Below are positions 1-8,606 of a stretch of DNA of 64,000 nucleotides, in pieces. Under the pieces are notes generated by a model. It saw only the letters and a program-made list of their open reading frames with translations. It had not been told where the DNA came from and searched no databases. The position numbers were made by a program, and so were the translations under genes. Every line of letters starts with the position of its first letter. Position 1 is the first letter of the stretch. The DNA comes from Ruegeria denitrificans. GTDB taxonomy: Bacteria; Pseudomonadota; Alphaproteobacteria; Rhodobacterales; Rhodobacteraceae. Location: positions 62,001 through 126,000 of the forward strand of contig NZ_CYUD01000009.1 of the NCBI RefSeq assembly GCF_001458295.1, read 5' to 3'.

Positions 1-213
1 GTGGTGGTGACCGGTATTTTCTTTCTCGGTCCCGGCCGGGGCCACCCCCATGCCGCTGAGGCCAAAGACCACCGTCAGCGGGGACTGGACCGTATCCCCG
101 TCCGACAGATTTGCGAAATAAACCTTGGCTTCGGGATTTGATGGCGTTTCACCGCCAGCCAGCGCAAAGGTCGCGGACAGGCACAGGGCAACAAGGGCGA
201 AAAGGGATTTCAT
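1..213 (-). CDS. DUF4399 exported protein (C-terminus beyond window)
   Basis: The reading frame begins at the ATG at 213 and runs off the left edge, giving 71 residues. A typical signal peptide (MKSLF...TFALA) is followed by a segment reading VYFANLSDGDTVQSPLTV and GLSGMGVAPAG, then ENTGHHH at the edge. This is the conserved core of DUF4399 periplasmic proteins, whose function is unknown; the His cluster could bind metal, which is inference. A strong ribosome site (GGAGGAGAT) lies just upstream of the ATG. It is divergent from the LysR gene to the right. Confidence 0.85.
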   Translation of the reverse strand, partial: MKSLFALVALCLSATFALAGGETPSNPEAKVYFANLSDGDTVQSPLTVVFGLSGMGVAPAGTEKENTGHHH

Positions 214-308
214 GATCTCCTCCGTGGTCACAAATTTGCCACTCTCATCATAACATATTTGCGCCAAAGCCCCAAAATTCCTTCTCTTTTTGCGGGCGTG
301 GCCACTTT

Positions 309-324
309 GGAAACCATTGTTTCC
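309..324. promoter_or_regulatory. perfect palindrome, candidate LysR operator
   Basis: GGAAAC-CATT-GTTTCC is a perfect 6-4-6 palindrome in the divergent spacer between the DUF4399 gene and the LysR-type regulator. LysR proteins commonly bind interrupted dyads upstream of their own gene or a divergent target. Binding is inferred only from position and symmetry. I see nothing else distinctive in the 214-441 spacer. Confidence 0.4.
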
Positions 325-441
325 GCGTTTCCCATCTGCAAACGATCCCAATTAAATCCCTGATATTATCCCATGTCTGCCCAGTTTCCGCCCAGATTGG
401 GCGTCACAGTCAGGCAAGGAAAAAGCACCCGGGGAACGAGA

Positions 442-1353
442 ATGGATCGACTGACCGAAATGGAAGCATTTGCCAACGTGGTAGACCAGGGTGGGTTCAC
501 CGACGCGGCCAAGAAGATGGGAATTTCCAAATCTGCCGTGTCAAAGCACGTATCAAGCCTTGAGGCGCGGCTGGGCGCGCGGTTGTTGAACCGCACCACA
601 CGCCGGGTTTCCCCAACCGAGATTGGGTTGGCTTATTACGACCGCGCGCGCCGTGTGCTGAATGACGCAGGCGAAGCAGACGCTCTAGTCACCTCAATGC
701 AATCAGCGCCATCCGGATTGCTGCGAATCAGCGTAGCGACGGATTTCGGGGTAAATCATCTGTCACCAGTACTGTCGGACTTTCTGGCCGCATATCCGGA
801 TATCACCGTAAACATGGTTCTGAACAACCGGTACGTGGAACTGATTTCCGAAGGGTTCGACGTCGCCGTGCGCATTGGCGAGCTCGAGGACAGCACCCTG
901 CGTGCACGCAAATTGACCGAAACCGTGAAGCGGATGGTCGCCGCACCCAGCTATGTCGAGAAATACGGACGTCCGCAGAAAATCGACGATCTGAACGAAC
1001 ACAAGCTGCTGCATTACTCTAGCCAGTCTTCGGGCAATGTCTGGCGGCTGACCGCACCGTCAGGCGAAAAGAGACAGGTTCGCACTGCCGGTTGGCTGAG
1101 TGTGAATGACGGTCAGTCGTTGTTGAATGCGGCGATCTCGGGGCTGGGGATCGCATATCTGCCCAGCTACCTGTATGCTGATGCGCTGAAGTCCGGTGCG
1201 GTTCTGGATGCGATGCCGTCGCTGCCGGATGAAGTGCAGGGGATCTATGCCGTCTATCCCCCCGGTCGCTTTACGCAACCCAAAGTCCGCGCTTTCATTG
1301 ATTTCCTGGTCGAATCCTTTGCGGAAAAAGGCCTAATGGACTGGGTAGATTGA
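442..1353 (+). CDS. LysR family transcriptional regulator
   Basis: A 303-residue protein beginning MDRLTEMEAFANVVDQGGF, the standard LysR N-terminal winged helix-turn-helix (about residues 1-60, with SKSAVSKHVSSLEARLGARL as the recognition region), followed by a LysR substrate-binding domain (about 90-295). The ATG at 442 is preferred over one at 373 because homologues start here and GGGGAACGAG precedes it. The ICMT-like membrane protein starts 24 nt downstream on the same strand and is probably co-transcribed. The effector is unknown. Confidence 0.92.
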   Translation: MDRLTEMEAFANVVDQGGFTDAAKKMGISKSAVSKHVSSLEARLGARLLNRTTRRVSPTEIGLAYYDRARRVLNDAGEADALVTSMQSAPSGLLRISVATDFGVNHLSPVLSDFLAAYPDITVNMVLNNRYVELISEGFDVAVRIGELEDSTLRARKLTETVKRMVAAPSYVEKYGRPQKIDDLNEHKLLHYSSQSSGNVWRLTAPSGEKRQVRTAGWLSVNDGQSLLNAAISGLGIAYLPSYLYADALKSGAVLDAMPSLPDEVQGIYAVYPPGRFTQPKVRAFIDFLVESFAEKGLMDWVD

Positions 1354-1377
1354 CACGTTGATCAACGGGGTGGCGGA

Positions 1378-2703
1378 ATGAATACAGCTATTCAGACTGA
1401 AGGCAGCGCCGGACAGGCTGATGGCACTTCACGTCTGGCACCCGCGACGCAGTCGAAAACACCTCCGGTTTCTGCCGTAAGTGAATTCACTGGGCTTGTC
1501 GGTGTATTTGGTCTTTTAGCTGCAACATTCGCGGCCATCTATTTTGACACCGCGTTAATGCAATCCATTCAGTTATTGCTGGCCGGGGCCGCATTGCCAA
1601 TGATTGCGTCTTCGATCCTTCTGGACAGGGTTCATTTGCGTGCTTCAACAGGGCTGGATTATGGGCTGAGAAGGGACACATCCGAGGTTGCCTCAATCAC
1701 GGTCACGAAAACCCTTGGCCTGGGCGTGACCCTTTTCGTCATCGCCATGGCCTACCAGATCATTCCAACGTACAGCACATCGGATTACGAACTGGTCCGG
1801 GCGCTGACCCTTTCCTTTTTTCCTGTGTTGTGGATTTTGTCACCAGCCTACATTGCATTTACCACTCGCCACATGGTCGAACCGCGTGACGAACTTTGGC
1901 ACGTAGGCAAGCTTGTTACCCTGCAGTTTTCAGCCGTTGATCCTGAAAAAATTAAGGATCATTGCAGGGCGTGGCTGGTCAAAGGGTTTTTTCTGGCCTT
2001 TATGTTGACGGTGCTGCCGAAGATTGTCGATTTCGTCATTAACGCCAATCTCGAAGCGTATTTTGCAAATTCGGTGTCAATCGTTCTGTACTTGGTTCAG
2101 GTTTCATTTCTGGTCGATGTGTGCATTGGGGCTATTGGATATTTCTGCACGTTCCGAGTTCTTGATTCACATATTCGAACTGCCAACCCATTCCTGTCTG
2201 GCTGGATCGCAGCCCTGGCGTGTTACCCTCCCTTCGCGCTGATGGCGACCGGCGGGCCGCTCGATTATCGCACGGGTACTCAATCATGGACGGTTTGGCT
2301 GTCGGATCAGCCTGTGCTTTTGAGTGTTTGGGGCGGCGCGATTCTGCTGCTTGCGATAATCTATGCTTGGGCGACCGCAGCGTTCGGGCTTCGGTTTTCG
2401 AACCTGACCCATCGCGGGATCATCACAACGGGGCCCTTCCGCTATTTCAAGCACCCCGCCTATCTGTCCAAGAACATCATGTGGTGGATGATCCATTTGC
2501 CTTTTCTTTCGGACATCGGGTCCACGGCAGCGCTTCAAAGTTGCATTTTGTTGTTGGGTGTTAACGCGCTGTATTACGTGCGCGCCAAGACGGAAGAAAA
2601 GCACCTTATGGCAGACGAAGACTATCGCGCCTATGCGGGTTGGATCGCAGCAAATGGCTTGTTTGCACGTTTGCGAATGCGCAATCGTCGTCAGAAACAG
2701 TAA
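1378..2703 (+). CDS. polytopic membrane protein with C-terminal isoprenylcysteine methyltransferase (ICMT)-like domain
   Basis: A 441-residue protein with about eight hydrophobic segments. The last 100 residues carry the ICMT/PEMT membrane-methyltransferase signature: RGIITTGPFRYFKHPAYLSK near 346-364 and RAKTEEKHLMADEDYRAY near 402-419, residues that bind S-adenosylmethionine and the lipid substrate in this family. The N-terminal 330 residues are a large extra membrane region; most bacterial ICMT-like proteins are only about 150-200 residues. The gene follows the LysR regulator by 24 nt. The substrate is unknown, and methylation of a lipid or small hydrophobic molecule is inference. Confidence 0.75.
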   Translation: MNTAIQTEGSAGQADGTSRLAPATQSKTPPVSAVSEFTGLVGVFGLLAATFAAIYFDTALMQSIQLLLAGAALPMIASSILLDRVHLRASTGLDYGLRRDTSEVASITVTKTLGLGVTLFVIAMAYQIIPTYSTSDYELVRALTLSFFPVLWILSPAYIAFTTRHMVEPRDELWHVGKLVTLQFSAVDPEKIKDHCRAWLVKGFFLAFMLTVLPKIVDFVINANLEAYFANSVSIVLYLVQVSFLVDVCIGAIGYFCTFRVLDSHIRTANPFLSGWIAALACYPPFALMATGGPLDYRTGTQSWTVWLSDQPVLLSVWGGAILLLAIIYAWATAAFGLRFSNLTHRGIITTGPFRYFKHPAYLSKNIMWWMIHLPFLSDIGSTAALQSCILLLGVNALYYVRAKTEEKHLMADEDYRAYAGWIAANGLFARLRMRNRRQKQ

Positions 2704-2839
2704 GAACCGGCCTTCACCAGCTTTCGGCAAAAATCGGTCGAATAAAGAACACAGACTGTCTTCGTTACGTCAACAAATAGTCGCTATTGCCAGGGATAGT
2801 GTGAGTAACTGGAAATATCTCCCCGGTGAACCTCGACGG

Positions 2840-2870
2840 CCCGCACCTTTGTGCGGGTCTTTTTTCGTTT
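2840..2870 (+). terminator. Rho-independent terminator
   Basis: CCCGCAC (2840-2846), loop CTTT, GTGCGGG (2851-2857), then a T-rich run TCTTTTTT. The orientation terminates rightward transcripts, so it can end the LysR/ICMT-like unit. It lies about 140 nt after the ICMT-like stop codon, leaving room for a small RNA in 2704-2839, although I recognise no family there. Confidence 0.8.
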
Positions 2871-2877
2871 TTGTCTG

Positions 2878-3597
2878 TCAAAACCTCTCGACCCATGGGC
2901 GCAGGGTCAACTCGTTGCTCCAGGCGGATCGGTCCTGATGCACCAGATGCATGTATTCTCGGGCGATGGCGTCGGGGTCCAGCATGCTGTCGGGATTGTC
3001 GTCGGCTTCAACCCGTTCCGGGCGGGATGCATTGCGGATACCGCCGTCGATATTGACCCAGGCGACGTGGATGCCCTTGGGGTGCAATTCGCGCGCCATG
3101 GATTGCGCTAATCCGCGTTGCGCGAATTTGCCCATGGCAAAGGGCGCGGACAGTGGAAAGCCTTTGACACCGGCCGAGGCACCGGTGAACAGGATCGTTC
3201 CGCGCCGGTTGTCCCGCATTGGTTGATCTAGCATACGGCGAGCAGCGGCCTGCCCCAACAGAAAGGCTCCATGCGCCGTAACTTCAACTGCCTTGCGTAC
3301 GATCTCAGCGTCCAGCTCGATGATTGGACCACGCTGCCGGGCCGAGGGGTTGTAGCAGGCCACGCGCAATTCACCCGGCAAATCGGCAACCAATTCCGCC
3401 ACGCCCTTGGCATCGGTGCCGTCCACCTGATGTAGTACCGCACCCGTTTCGACGGCCAGAGGTTCCAGCTTCGCGATATTGCGCGCGGTCAGGTGCAGCG
3501 CGTAGCCATCCTGCGCCAATGCCCGCGCGAACGAAGCCGACAGACCTGCCCCCGCGCCTATGATCAATGCCTGAGGTTTTTGCGTCTGGTCAGCCAT
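2878..3597 (-). CDS. short-chain dehydrogenase/reductase-like protein with Phe in place of catalytic Tyr
   Basis: A 239-residue Rossmann protein. The nucleotide-binding glycine motif is GAGAGLS (about 14-20). The catalytic region reads TGASAG (Ser141) then APFAMGKFAQRGLAQSMARE, so the canonical YxxxK is F153xxxK157. The same substitution is recalled in a recognisable SDR subgroup with the FAxxKFAxRGLAQS pattern, so it is probably ancestral rather than a mutation. The ATG at 3597 is chosen because AAGGAG precedes it at good spacing; an upstream in-frame start at 3627 lacks this. Substrate and even oxidoreductase activity are uncertain. Confidence 0.85.
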   Translation of the reverse strand: MADQTQKPQALIIGAGAGLSASFARALAQDGYALHLTARNIAKLEPLAVETGAVLHQVDGTDAKGVAELVADLPGELRVACYNPSARQRGPIIELDAEIVRKAVEVTAHGAFLLGQAAARRMLDQPMRDNRRGTILFTGASAGVKGFPLSAPFAMGKFAQRGLAQSMARELHPKGIHVAWVNIDGGIRNASRPERVEADDNPDSMLDPDAIAREYMHLVHQDRSAWSNELTLRPWVERF

Positions 3598-3645
3598 GGT
3601 GGGCTCCTTCACTCCTGATCCTCTCACTGACCTATGTCACCGAGA

Positions 3646-4548
3646 TCAATTGACCAGCAAAACCGCCTCAACCCGGCGATTCAAGTCACGGCCTTCGGGA
3701 GTGGCGTTCGACGTCAGCGGTGCCAGATACCCGATCCCGCGCGCCTCAAGCCGATCAGCGGCAACACCGTGCGCCTCGATCAAGCGGGTGCGCACCGCCT
3801 GCGCCCGGCCCGTACTGACCGAGATATTGGCGTCCAGCGCGCCAGTGTCATCTGTGTGACCGACAAGCGCCAAACGCGTACCCGGATTATCGGTCAGATA
3901 CCCGGCAATCAATTCCAGCGAGGTAAAAGACCCGTCGCCCAGTGCAATTTCTCCGGTACGGAAATGCAGGTCGTCTAGGATGACATGCCCGTTCTGGGCC
4001 AATTCAGTCAGCAAGCCGCCCGATGCGTTGACTGTTTCCTCGATCACCAGCGGGGGCGGAGTTTCGGCGTCAACGGGAGTGACGCGGATCATCTGCACAT
4101 AGCCGCTGGGTGGGTTGCGGCTGACCAGCAGGCTCAGCACCTCGTCGCCGCGCGTGGCGGCCAGAAAGCGGTAATCCTGAATGGACACGTACATATCGGG
4201 GGTCGGCACCACCTCGGTTCCGAACCGGAAATCGAACCCGCCGCAGGTCCGTGCCTCGCATTCGAACAGCACCTCATAACCCTGCGCGATAACCTGTTCG
4301 CGCAAAGGTGCCAACAGTTGCAACGTCGTGCTGGAGCCCGATTGCACGCGCCATGTGATCCGTTCGACCCGCCCTTCGACGTGGCGCAAGGGTAGACTGT
4401 CATCGGCATAGGGACCGGTGGGCAGGTCGTAACTATCCAGCGGGCTGACACGATCGCTAAGCTGACGCGCGCCAGAGGGCAATGTCAATTCCTGCGCCGC
4501 AAGCGGACCGGCCAGAAACAACAGGATCAGAAGGGTAATTCGGGTCAT
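3646..4548 (-). CDS. OmpA family outer-membrane/peptidoglycan-binding protein
   Basis: A 300-residue protein with a signal peptide (MTRITLLILLFLAGPLAAQ), a roughly 160-residue N-terminal region of unknown fold, and a C-terminal OmpA-like domain (about 190-300) with LHFRTGE, LVGHTDDTG and NRRVEAVL, the motifs that bind diaminopimelate in peptidoglycan. It probably tethers the envelope or reports on it. Its ATG overlaps the stop of the AhpD-like gene (ATGA), making it the last gene of a four-gene leftward operon. Confidence 0.88.
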   Translation of the reverse strand: MTRITLLILLFLAGPLAAQELTLPSGARQLSDRVSPLDSYDLPTGPYADDSLPLRHVEGRVERITWRVQSGSSTTLQLLAPLREQVIAQGYEVLFECEARTCGGFDFRFGTEVVPTPDMYVSIQDYRFLAATRGDEVLSLLVSRNPPSGYVQMIRVTPVDAETPPPLVIEETVNASGGLLTELAQNGHVILDDLHFRTGEIALGDGSFTSLELIAGYLTDNPGTRLALVGHTDDTGALDANISVSTGRAQAVRTRLIEAHGVAADRLEARGIGYLAPLTSNATPEGRDLNRRVEAVLLVN

Positions 4549-5117
4549 CGGGCCTGCGCGTGATAGTCGTCGTTCGGGGTCATGGCCGTGGCGCTCGCAA
4601 CCCGGTTCGACATGTTGAAAAAGCCGGTGACATTGGCGAGGTCCCAGATATCCCGGTCACTCAACCCCGCATCCCGCAGGCGTTGGCGATCAGGTTCTTC
4701 GATCTCGGCGCTAGCGGTGGTCATCTTTGCGGCGAAATCCAGCATGGCGCGCTGGCGCGGATCCAGAGGGGCCACGCGGTAGTTCATAATCAACATCTCG
4801 CCCAGTTGCGGATCACCCGACAACTGCCGCACCGCCGCGCCATGAGCCACAAGGCAGTAAAAGCATTTGTTGATCGCCGATACGACCACAGCGATCATTT
4901 CCCGTTCCAGCTTGGTCAGACCGCTGTCGCCCAACATCAGGTCGTTATACGTGGCCGTAAAGGCGTTCAGCTTGTCGATATCAAACGCATAAGCCCGCAG
5001 AACATTCGGTACAAAGCCCAGCTTTTCCACACAGATATCAAAGTATTTCTGCGTTTCGGGCGGCAGTGGGTCCACCATCGGCAAGTCCAGCGCGGTGGGC
5101 TTCTTTTCGTTTGTCAC
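4545..5117 (-). CDS. AhpD/carboxymuconolactone-decarboxylase-like peroxidase-related protein
   Basis: A 190-residue all-helical protein with the AhpD-type redox motif CFYCLVAHG (CxxCxxxH) preceded by EREMIAVVVSAIN, and a C-terminal DLANVTGFFNMSNRVA typical of uncharacterised peroxidase-related enzymes. The GTG at 5117 is preferred because it overlaps the upstream GNAT stop as GTGA and is preceded by AAGGAGAG. The longer frame to 5261 lies inside the GNAT gene. The role in peroxide reduction is inferred from the family. Confidence 0.88.
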   Translation of the reverse strand: MTNEKKPTALDLPMVDPLPPETQKYFDICVEKLGFVPNVLRAYAFDIDKLNAFTATYNDLMLGDSGLTKLEREMIAVVVSAINKCFYCLVAHGAAVRQLSGDPQLGEMLIMNYRVAPLDPRQRAMLDFAAKMTTASAEIEEPDRQRLRDAGLSDRDIWDLANVTGFFNMSNRVASATAMTPNDDYHAQAR

Positions 5118-5842
5118 TTCGGGCTCTCTCCTTGGACAAGCTGACGGTAGTGGTATTCTCCGACAATCTCCATCCCAAGTGCGTGATAAAGCCCGTTGGC
5201 CGCCGTATTCGCCTTGGTGCAGATCACGCTGAGCGTGTCCGCTCCGTTTTCCTGCGTCCAAAAGGCCGCGGCGCGCATTGCCCAGACCCCCAGCCCGTGG
5301 CGGCGGTGATCGGGCAGAACCTCAAGCGCGTGCACCATCGCAACACCGTCCTGTATCGCGATAAAAACGGTACCGGCAGGCTGATCGTCGTGGCGCAGCA
5401 GCAGCCCGGTTTTTGGGCCGCTCACCCGCTCCATCACCGCAACCCGTTCCGGACCAATCCCCCCCTGCGTCCAGATTTCACGCATGATCGCCAGCGGCTC
5501 GGGCGTGGAAAAGACCATCACGCGCGGGATCGGCTTATCGGTCAGGTGACCTGCCGGGCAGGCGTAAATGTTGACAGGATCCAGAACCGCGTATCCGCGT
5601 GCGGCAAGCTGGGCATCCAGCGCCTCATCCCCCGGGCGCAGGCAAAACAGGCGCTTTTGCCCCATCGCCTGCATCGCAGCCTCGGCAGCGTCGATATCAG
5701 CCTCAGTCACCGGCCCCAGCGCATTGGCCGCAGACACTCGTGACCCACCCCCCTGCCCTTGTCGCAGCTGAAACGGCCCCAGCCGCTCATATCGTGCGGC
5801 GGGCCAGGTGCCATCGACGATGTCGGGCCAGTTGACGCTCAC
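5114..5842 (-). CDS. GNAT family N-acetyltransferase
   Basis: A 242-residue protein. The acetyl-CoA-binding motif A region is VHALEVLPDHRRHGLGVWAMRAAA (about 176-200), and motif B is seen near KANTAANGLYHALGMEIVGEYHYR at the C-terminus. The N-terminal half is likely a second degenerate GNAT fold. The GTG start overlaps the upstream CinA-like stop as GTGA. The substrate cannot be named. Confidence 0.88.
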   Translation of the reverse strand: MSVNWPDIVDGTWPAARYERLGPFQLRQGQGGGSRVSAANALGPVTEADIDAAEAAMQAMGQKRLFCLRPGDEALDAQLAARGYAVLDPVNIYACPAGHLTDKPIPRVMVFSTPEPLAIMREIWTQGGIGPERVAVMERVSGPKTGLLLRHDDQPAGTVFIAIQDGVAMVHALEVLPDHRRHGLGVWAMRAAAFWTQENGADTLSVICTKANTAANGLYHALGMEIVGEYHYRQLVQGESPK

Positions 5843-6561
5843 AGATCAAGTTCTTTCGCCAATCGGGTGACGGCCGCATCGATCAGTGCCCCGTCGGTGC
5901 CGCGCACAACCACGTTTGAGCCAAACACGCCGTTGACCTGGTACGGATAGCTGCCAATGGACAGATCGGAAAAATCGTCTGCCAACGCGGACAGAGGCCC
6001 CGCGATATCGCCCTCACCCCGTTCCACGCGCAGGGTTTGCGACAACAACGGGCTGCCACCAGTCAGGCCGGGCAACACGCTGGCGACCATCGCCTGAAAC
6101 ACCGAGGGCACCCCGGCCATCACATGCACATTCTGAATGGTGAACCCTGGCGCGATCGAAACCGGATTTTCGATCAGTTCCGCCCCATCCGGAATTCGGG
6201 CCATGCGCAAGCGGGCCTCGTTCAACTCCTGCCCGGATTTGTCATAGCGGGCCTGTAGCAGGGCGCGGGCATCCTCGCGTACATCGATTGGAGTATCGAA
6301 GGCGCGCGCGATGCAATCGGCGGTGATATCGTCATGGGTTGGGCCGATCCCGCCGCTTGTAAAGACATTGTCATGAGCCTCTGACAGCGCCTTGACCGCC
6401 GTTTCAATGGCAGACGCTTCGTCGCTGACAATGCGCACCTCTTTCAAGTCAATACCATGTTTGGTCAGCTCACTGGCGAGATAATGCATATTCGCATCCC
6501 TGGTGCGGCCTGAAAGGATCTCATCCCCGATCACCAGCATTGCAGCGGTTGGATTGGCCAT
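5839..6561 (-). CDS. CinA N-terminal-type molybdopterin-binding domain protein (competence/damage-inducible protein A family)
   Basis: A 240-residue protein matching the MoaB/Mog-like fold: LVIGDEILSGRTRDANMHYLA, VRIVSDE and TSGGIGPTHDDIT. It corresponds to the N-terminal domain of CinA, without the C-terminal NMN-deamidase domain; alphaproteobacteria often encode that part separately. The ATG at 6561 (MANPTAAML) is chosen because the upstream start at 6615 would overlap the divergent sfsA start. It is the first gene of the leftward CinA/GNAT/AhpD/OmpA run. Confidence 0.9.
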   Translation of the reverse strand: MANPTAAMLVIGDEILSGRTRDANMHYLASELTKHGIDLKEVRIVSDEASAIETAVKALSEAHDNVFTSGGIGPTHDDITADCIARAFDTPIDVREDARALLQARYDKSGQELNEARLRMARIPDGAELIENPVSIAPGFTIQNVHVMAGVPSVFQAMVASVLPGLTGGSPLLSQTLRVERGEGDIAGPLSALADDFSDLSIGSYPYQVNGVFGSNVVVRGTDGALIDAAVTRLAKELDL

Positions 6562-6613
6562 GGCGCGTGCCCCCCTCTTGATCGACCTTTGGGGCAGGTA
6601 TAGGCCGGGGGGC

Positions 6614-7312
6614 ATGAAATTTGAAACCCCCCTTGTCCCCGCCCGCCTGATCCGCCGCTACAAACGCTTTCTGGCCGATTGCACGTTAGAGGACGGGCGT
6701 GAGGTAACTGCCCATTGCGCCAATCCGGGTTCAATGATGGGGCTGGCTGAGCCTGGTGAGAAAATCTGGCTTGAGCCCAATGACGATCCGAAGAAGAAAT
6801 TGAAATACGGCTGGCGGCTGGTCGACCATGAAAATGGGCACTTTGCGGGGGTTGATACCTCAGTCCCCAACAAAGCCTTGCGCGCGGCGTTGAAAGCCGG
6901 AGAAGTCCCCGAACTGGCTGCCTATGAAACCATCCGCCCCGAGGTGAAATACGGCGAAAACAGCCGCATCGATTTTCTGCTGACCCAGCCAGACCTGCCG
7001 GACGCCTATGTCGAGGTCAAAAGCGTCACCCTGTCCCGCGAACCCGGTCTGGCCGAATTCCCCGACAGCGTCACCGCCCGCGGCACCAAACATCTGGGCG
7101 AACTGGCAGCTATGGCGGCGCAGGGTCATCGGGCGATCATGCTGTATCTGGTGCAGCGCACCGATTGCGACCGGTTTGCGCTGGCCGCCGATATCGACCC
7201 GACCTACGCAGCTGCGTTCAAAGCCGTGCAGGTACAGGGGGTCGAGCGGCTGGTTTACCGCACGCGTATTTCGCCCAGTGAAATCACCGTCGGCGAAAGG
7301 ATTCGGGTGTAA
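6614..7312 (+). CDS. sfsA: SfsA family DNA/RNA-nuclease-like protein
   Basis: A 232-residue protein that aligns over its length with the SfsA family: MKFETPLVPARLIRRYKRF, HCANPGSMMGL, ENSRIDFLL, YVEVKSVTLS, FPDSVTARGTKHLGEL and FALAADIDPTYA. The SRIDFLL...VEVKS pattern resembles a restriction-endonuclease-like nuclease core. The family was first described as a sugar fermentation stimulation protein; the biochemical role is unsettled. The ATG at 6614 follows a GGGGGGC ribosome site and faces the CinA-like gene head-to-head with 52 nt between starts. Confidence 0.93.
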   Translation: MKFETPLVPARLIRRYKRFLADCTLEDGREVTAHCANPGSMMGLAEPGEKIWLEPNDDPKKKLKYGWRLVDHENGHFAGVDTSVPNKALRAALKAGEVPELAAYETIRPEVKYGENSRIDFLLTQPDLPDAYVEVKSVTLSREPGLAEFPDSVTARGTKHLGELAAMAAQGHRAIMLYLVQRTDCDRFALAADIDPTYAAAFKAVQVQGVERLVYRTRISPSEITVGERIRV

Positions 7313-7426
7313 TCCGAATAAGGTCGGAAATTATCGATCGCACCCGTTGCCATTTCCGCGCCCGCGCGTTTGACTACGCACGGGTCATCAGCACCAGCGA
7401 TATACCAGCCAGTCAGGGGAAAGCAC

Positions 7427-8569
7427 TTGGAGTCAAATCAAGCAAAGCTCGTTGCCCTCAGGCAAGATTTTCACCGCTTTCCTGAACTTGGTTTCGATGA
7501 AATCCGCACCAAGGCCAAAGTGGCAAAATTTCTGCGCGATCTTGGGCTGGACGTGCACGAGGGCGTCGGGGTCGTCGGGGTATTGAAAGCCGGCACAGGT
7601 AACCGCGCCATCGGGCTGCGTGCCGATATGGACGCCCTGCCGATCCATGAAACCAGCCAGCACAGTTACGCCTCGGAAACTGAGGGCGTGATGCATGCCT
7701 GTGGTCACGACGGCCATATGACGATGTTGCTGGGGGCCGCGCAGGCGCTGGCTGCTGATCCGGGATTCGATGGCACGATTGTGTTCGTGTTCCAACCCAA
7801 TGAAGAGCACGGGCTGGGCGCGCGAGCGATGATTGATGAAGGCACCCTGGAACAATTTCCTGTGGATGAGATCTATGCCATTCACAACCTTCCCGGTGCC
7901 CCTGTCGGGCAGGTATCGACGCGGAGCGGTCTGATCTGTTCCTCAGAAAGCCTGTTCGAGATTGCCATCACCGGTCAGGGTGGTCATGCCTCGATGCCGC
8001 AAGCGGGGCGGGATGCGATCACCATTGGTGCGGACATGGTGCAGGCGTTGCAGACCATCGTATCACGCAAACTGGCCCCCGGTGCCGGGGCGGTGGTGTC
8101 GGTGACCGAGTTTCTGACGGACGGGCAACGCAATGTTCTACCGGGACATGCAACGCTGAAAGGCGACGTGCGTGCGCGCAGCCCCGAAGATCGCATCAAT
8201 ATCGAAGGCCTGATGCGCGAAATCGCGCGGGGCGTGGCCATCGCCCACGGCGTCTTGGTCGATGTCACATTCAACACGGAATTTATCGAAACGATCAACG
8301 CCGAGGAACCGACGCAGGCTGTGGTCAGGGTGGCGCGGTCCATCGGGGCTGAAACCATACCCGACCGCCAACCCATGAGCTTTTCCGAGGATTTCGCCCA
8401 TTTCGCCGCCGCCGTTCCTGGCTGTTTTCTGCTGATGGGAAATGGCGAAACCGGGCCGCACGGACAACCGCTGCATTCCAGCGACTATGATTTCAACGAC
8501 GAATTACTATCGTTGGGAGCCGATTTCTGGACCGCACTTGCACGAAATCGTTTGCCCATAAGGGACTGA
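7427..8569 (+). CDS. M20 family amidohydrolase (hippurate/N-acyl-amino-acid hydrolase type)
   Basis: An M20D metallopeptidase of about 380 residues. Metal-binding motifs are visible: MHACGHDGH, QPNEEHG, AIHNLPG, the dimerisation-loop GQGGHAS and a C-terminal HSSDYDF. It should deacylate or deacetylate an N-acylated amino acid; the substrate is not determined by sequence. The start is uncertain: the TTG at 7427 has AGGGGA at good spacing, while an upstream TTG at 7370 has no visible ribosome site. No ATG fits the conserved N-terminus. Confidence 0.9.
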   Translation: MESNQAKLVALRQDFHRFPELGFDEIRTKAKVAKFLRDLGLDVHEGVGVVGVLKAGTGNRAIGLRADMDALPIHETSQHSYASETEGVMHACGHDGHMTMLLGAAQALAADPGFDGTIVFVFQPNEEHGLGARAMIDEGTLEQFPVDEIYAIHNLPGAPVGQVSTRSGLICSSESLFEIAITGQGGHASMPQAGRDAITIGADMVQALQTIVSRKLAPGAGAVVSVTEFLTDGQRNVLPGHATLKGDVRARSPEDRINIEGLMREIARGVAIAHGVLVDVTFNTEFIETINAEEPTQAVVRVARSIGAETIPDRQPMSFSEDFAHFAAAVPGCFLLMGNGETGPHGQPLHSSDYDFNDELLSLGADFWTALARNRLPIRD

Positions 8570-8575
8570 AGCAAA

Positions 8576-8598
8576 GCGGCCTCAATGTATGAGGCCGC
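8576..8598. terminator. hairpin after the amidohydrolase gene
   Basis: GCGGCCTCA, loop ATGTA, TGAGGCCGC is a perfect 9-bp stem starting 6 nt after the amidohydrolase stop. A T run (eight T) appears only about 14 nt further right, so it is a weak intrinsic terminator or an mRNA 3'-end stability hairpin. It also lies just beyond the end of the leftward pseudogene. Confidence 0.55.
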
Positions 8599-8606
8599 GA
8601 CTGATT

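Noticed and set aside
5118..5261. Longer start for the AhpD-like gene
   Set aside because: The extension lies within the GNAT gene in another frame; the GTG at 5117 has a GTGA overlap and AAGGAGAG upstream.
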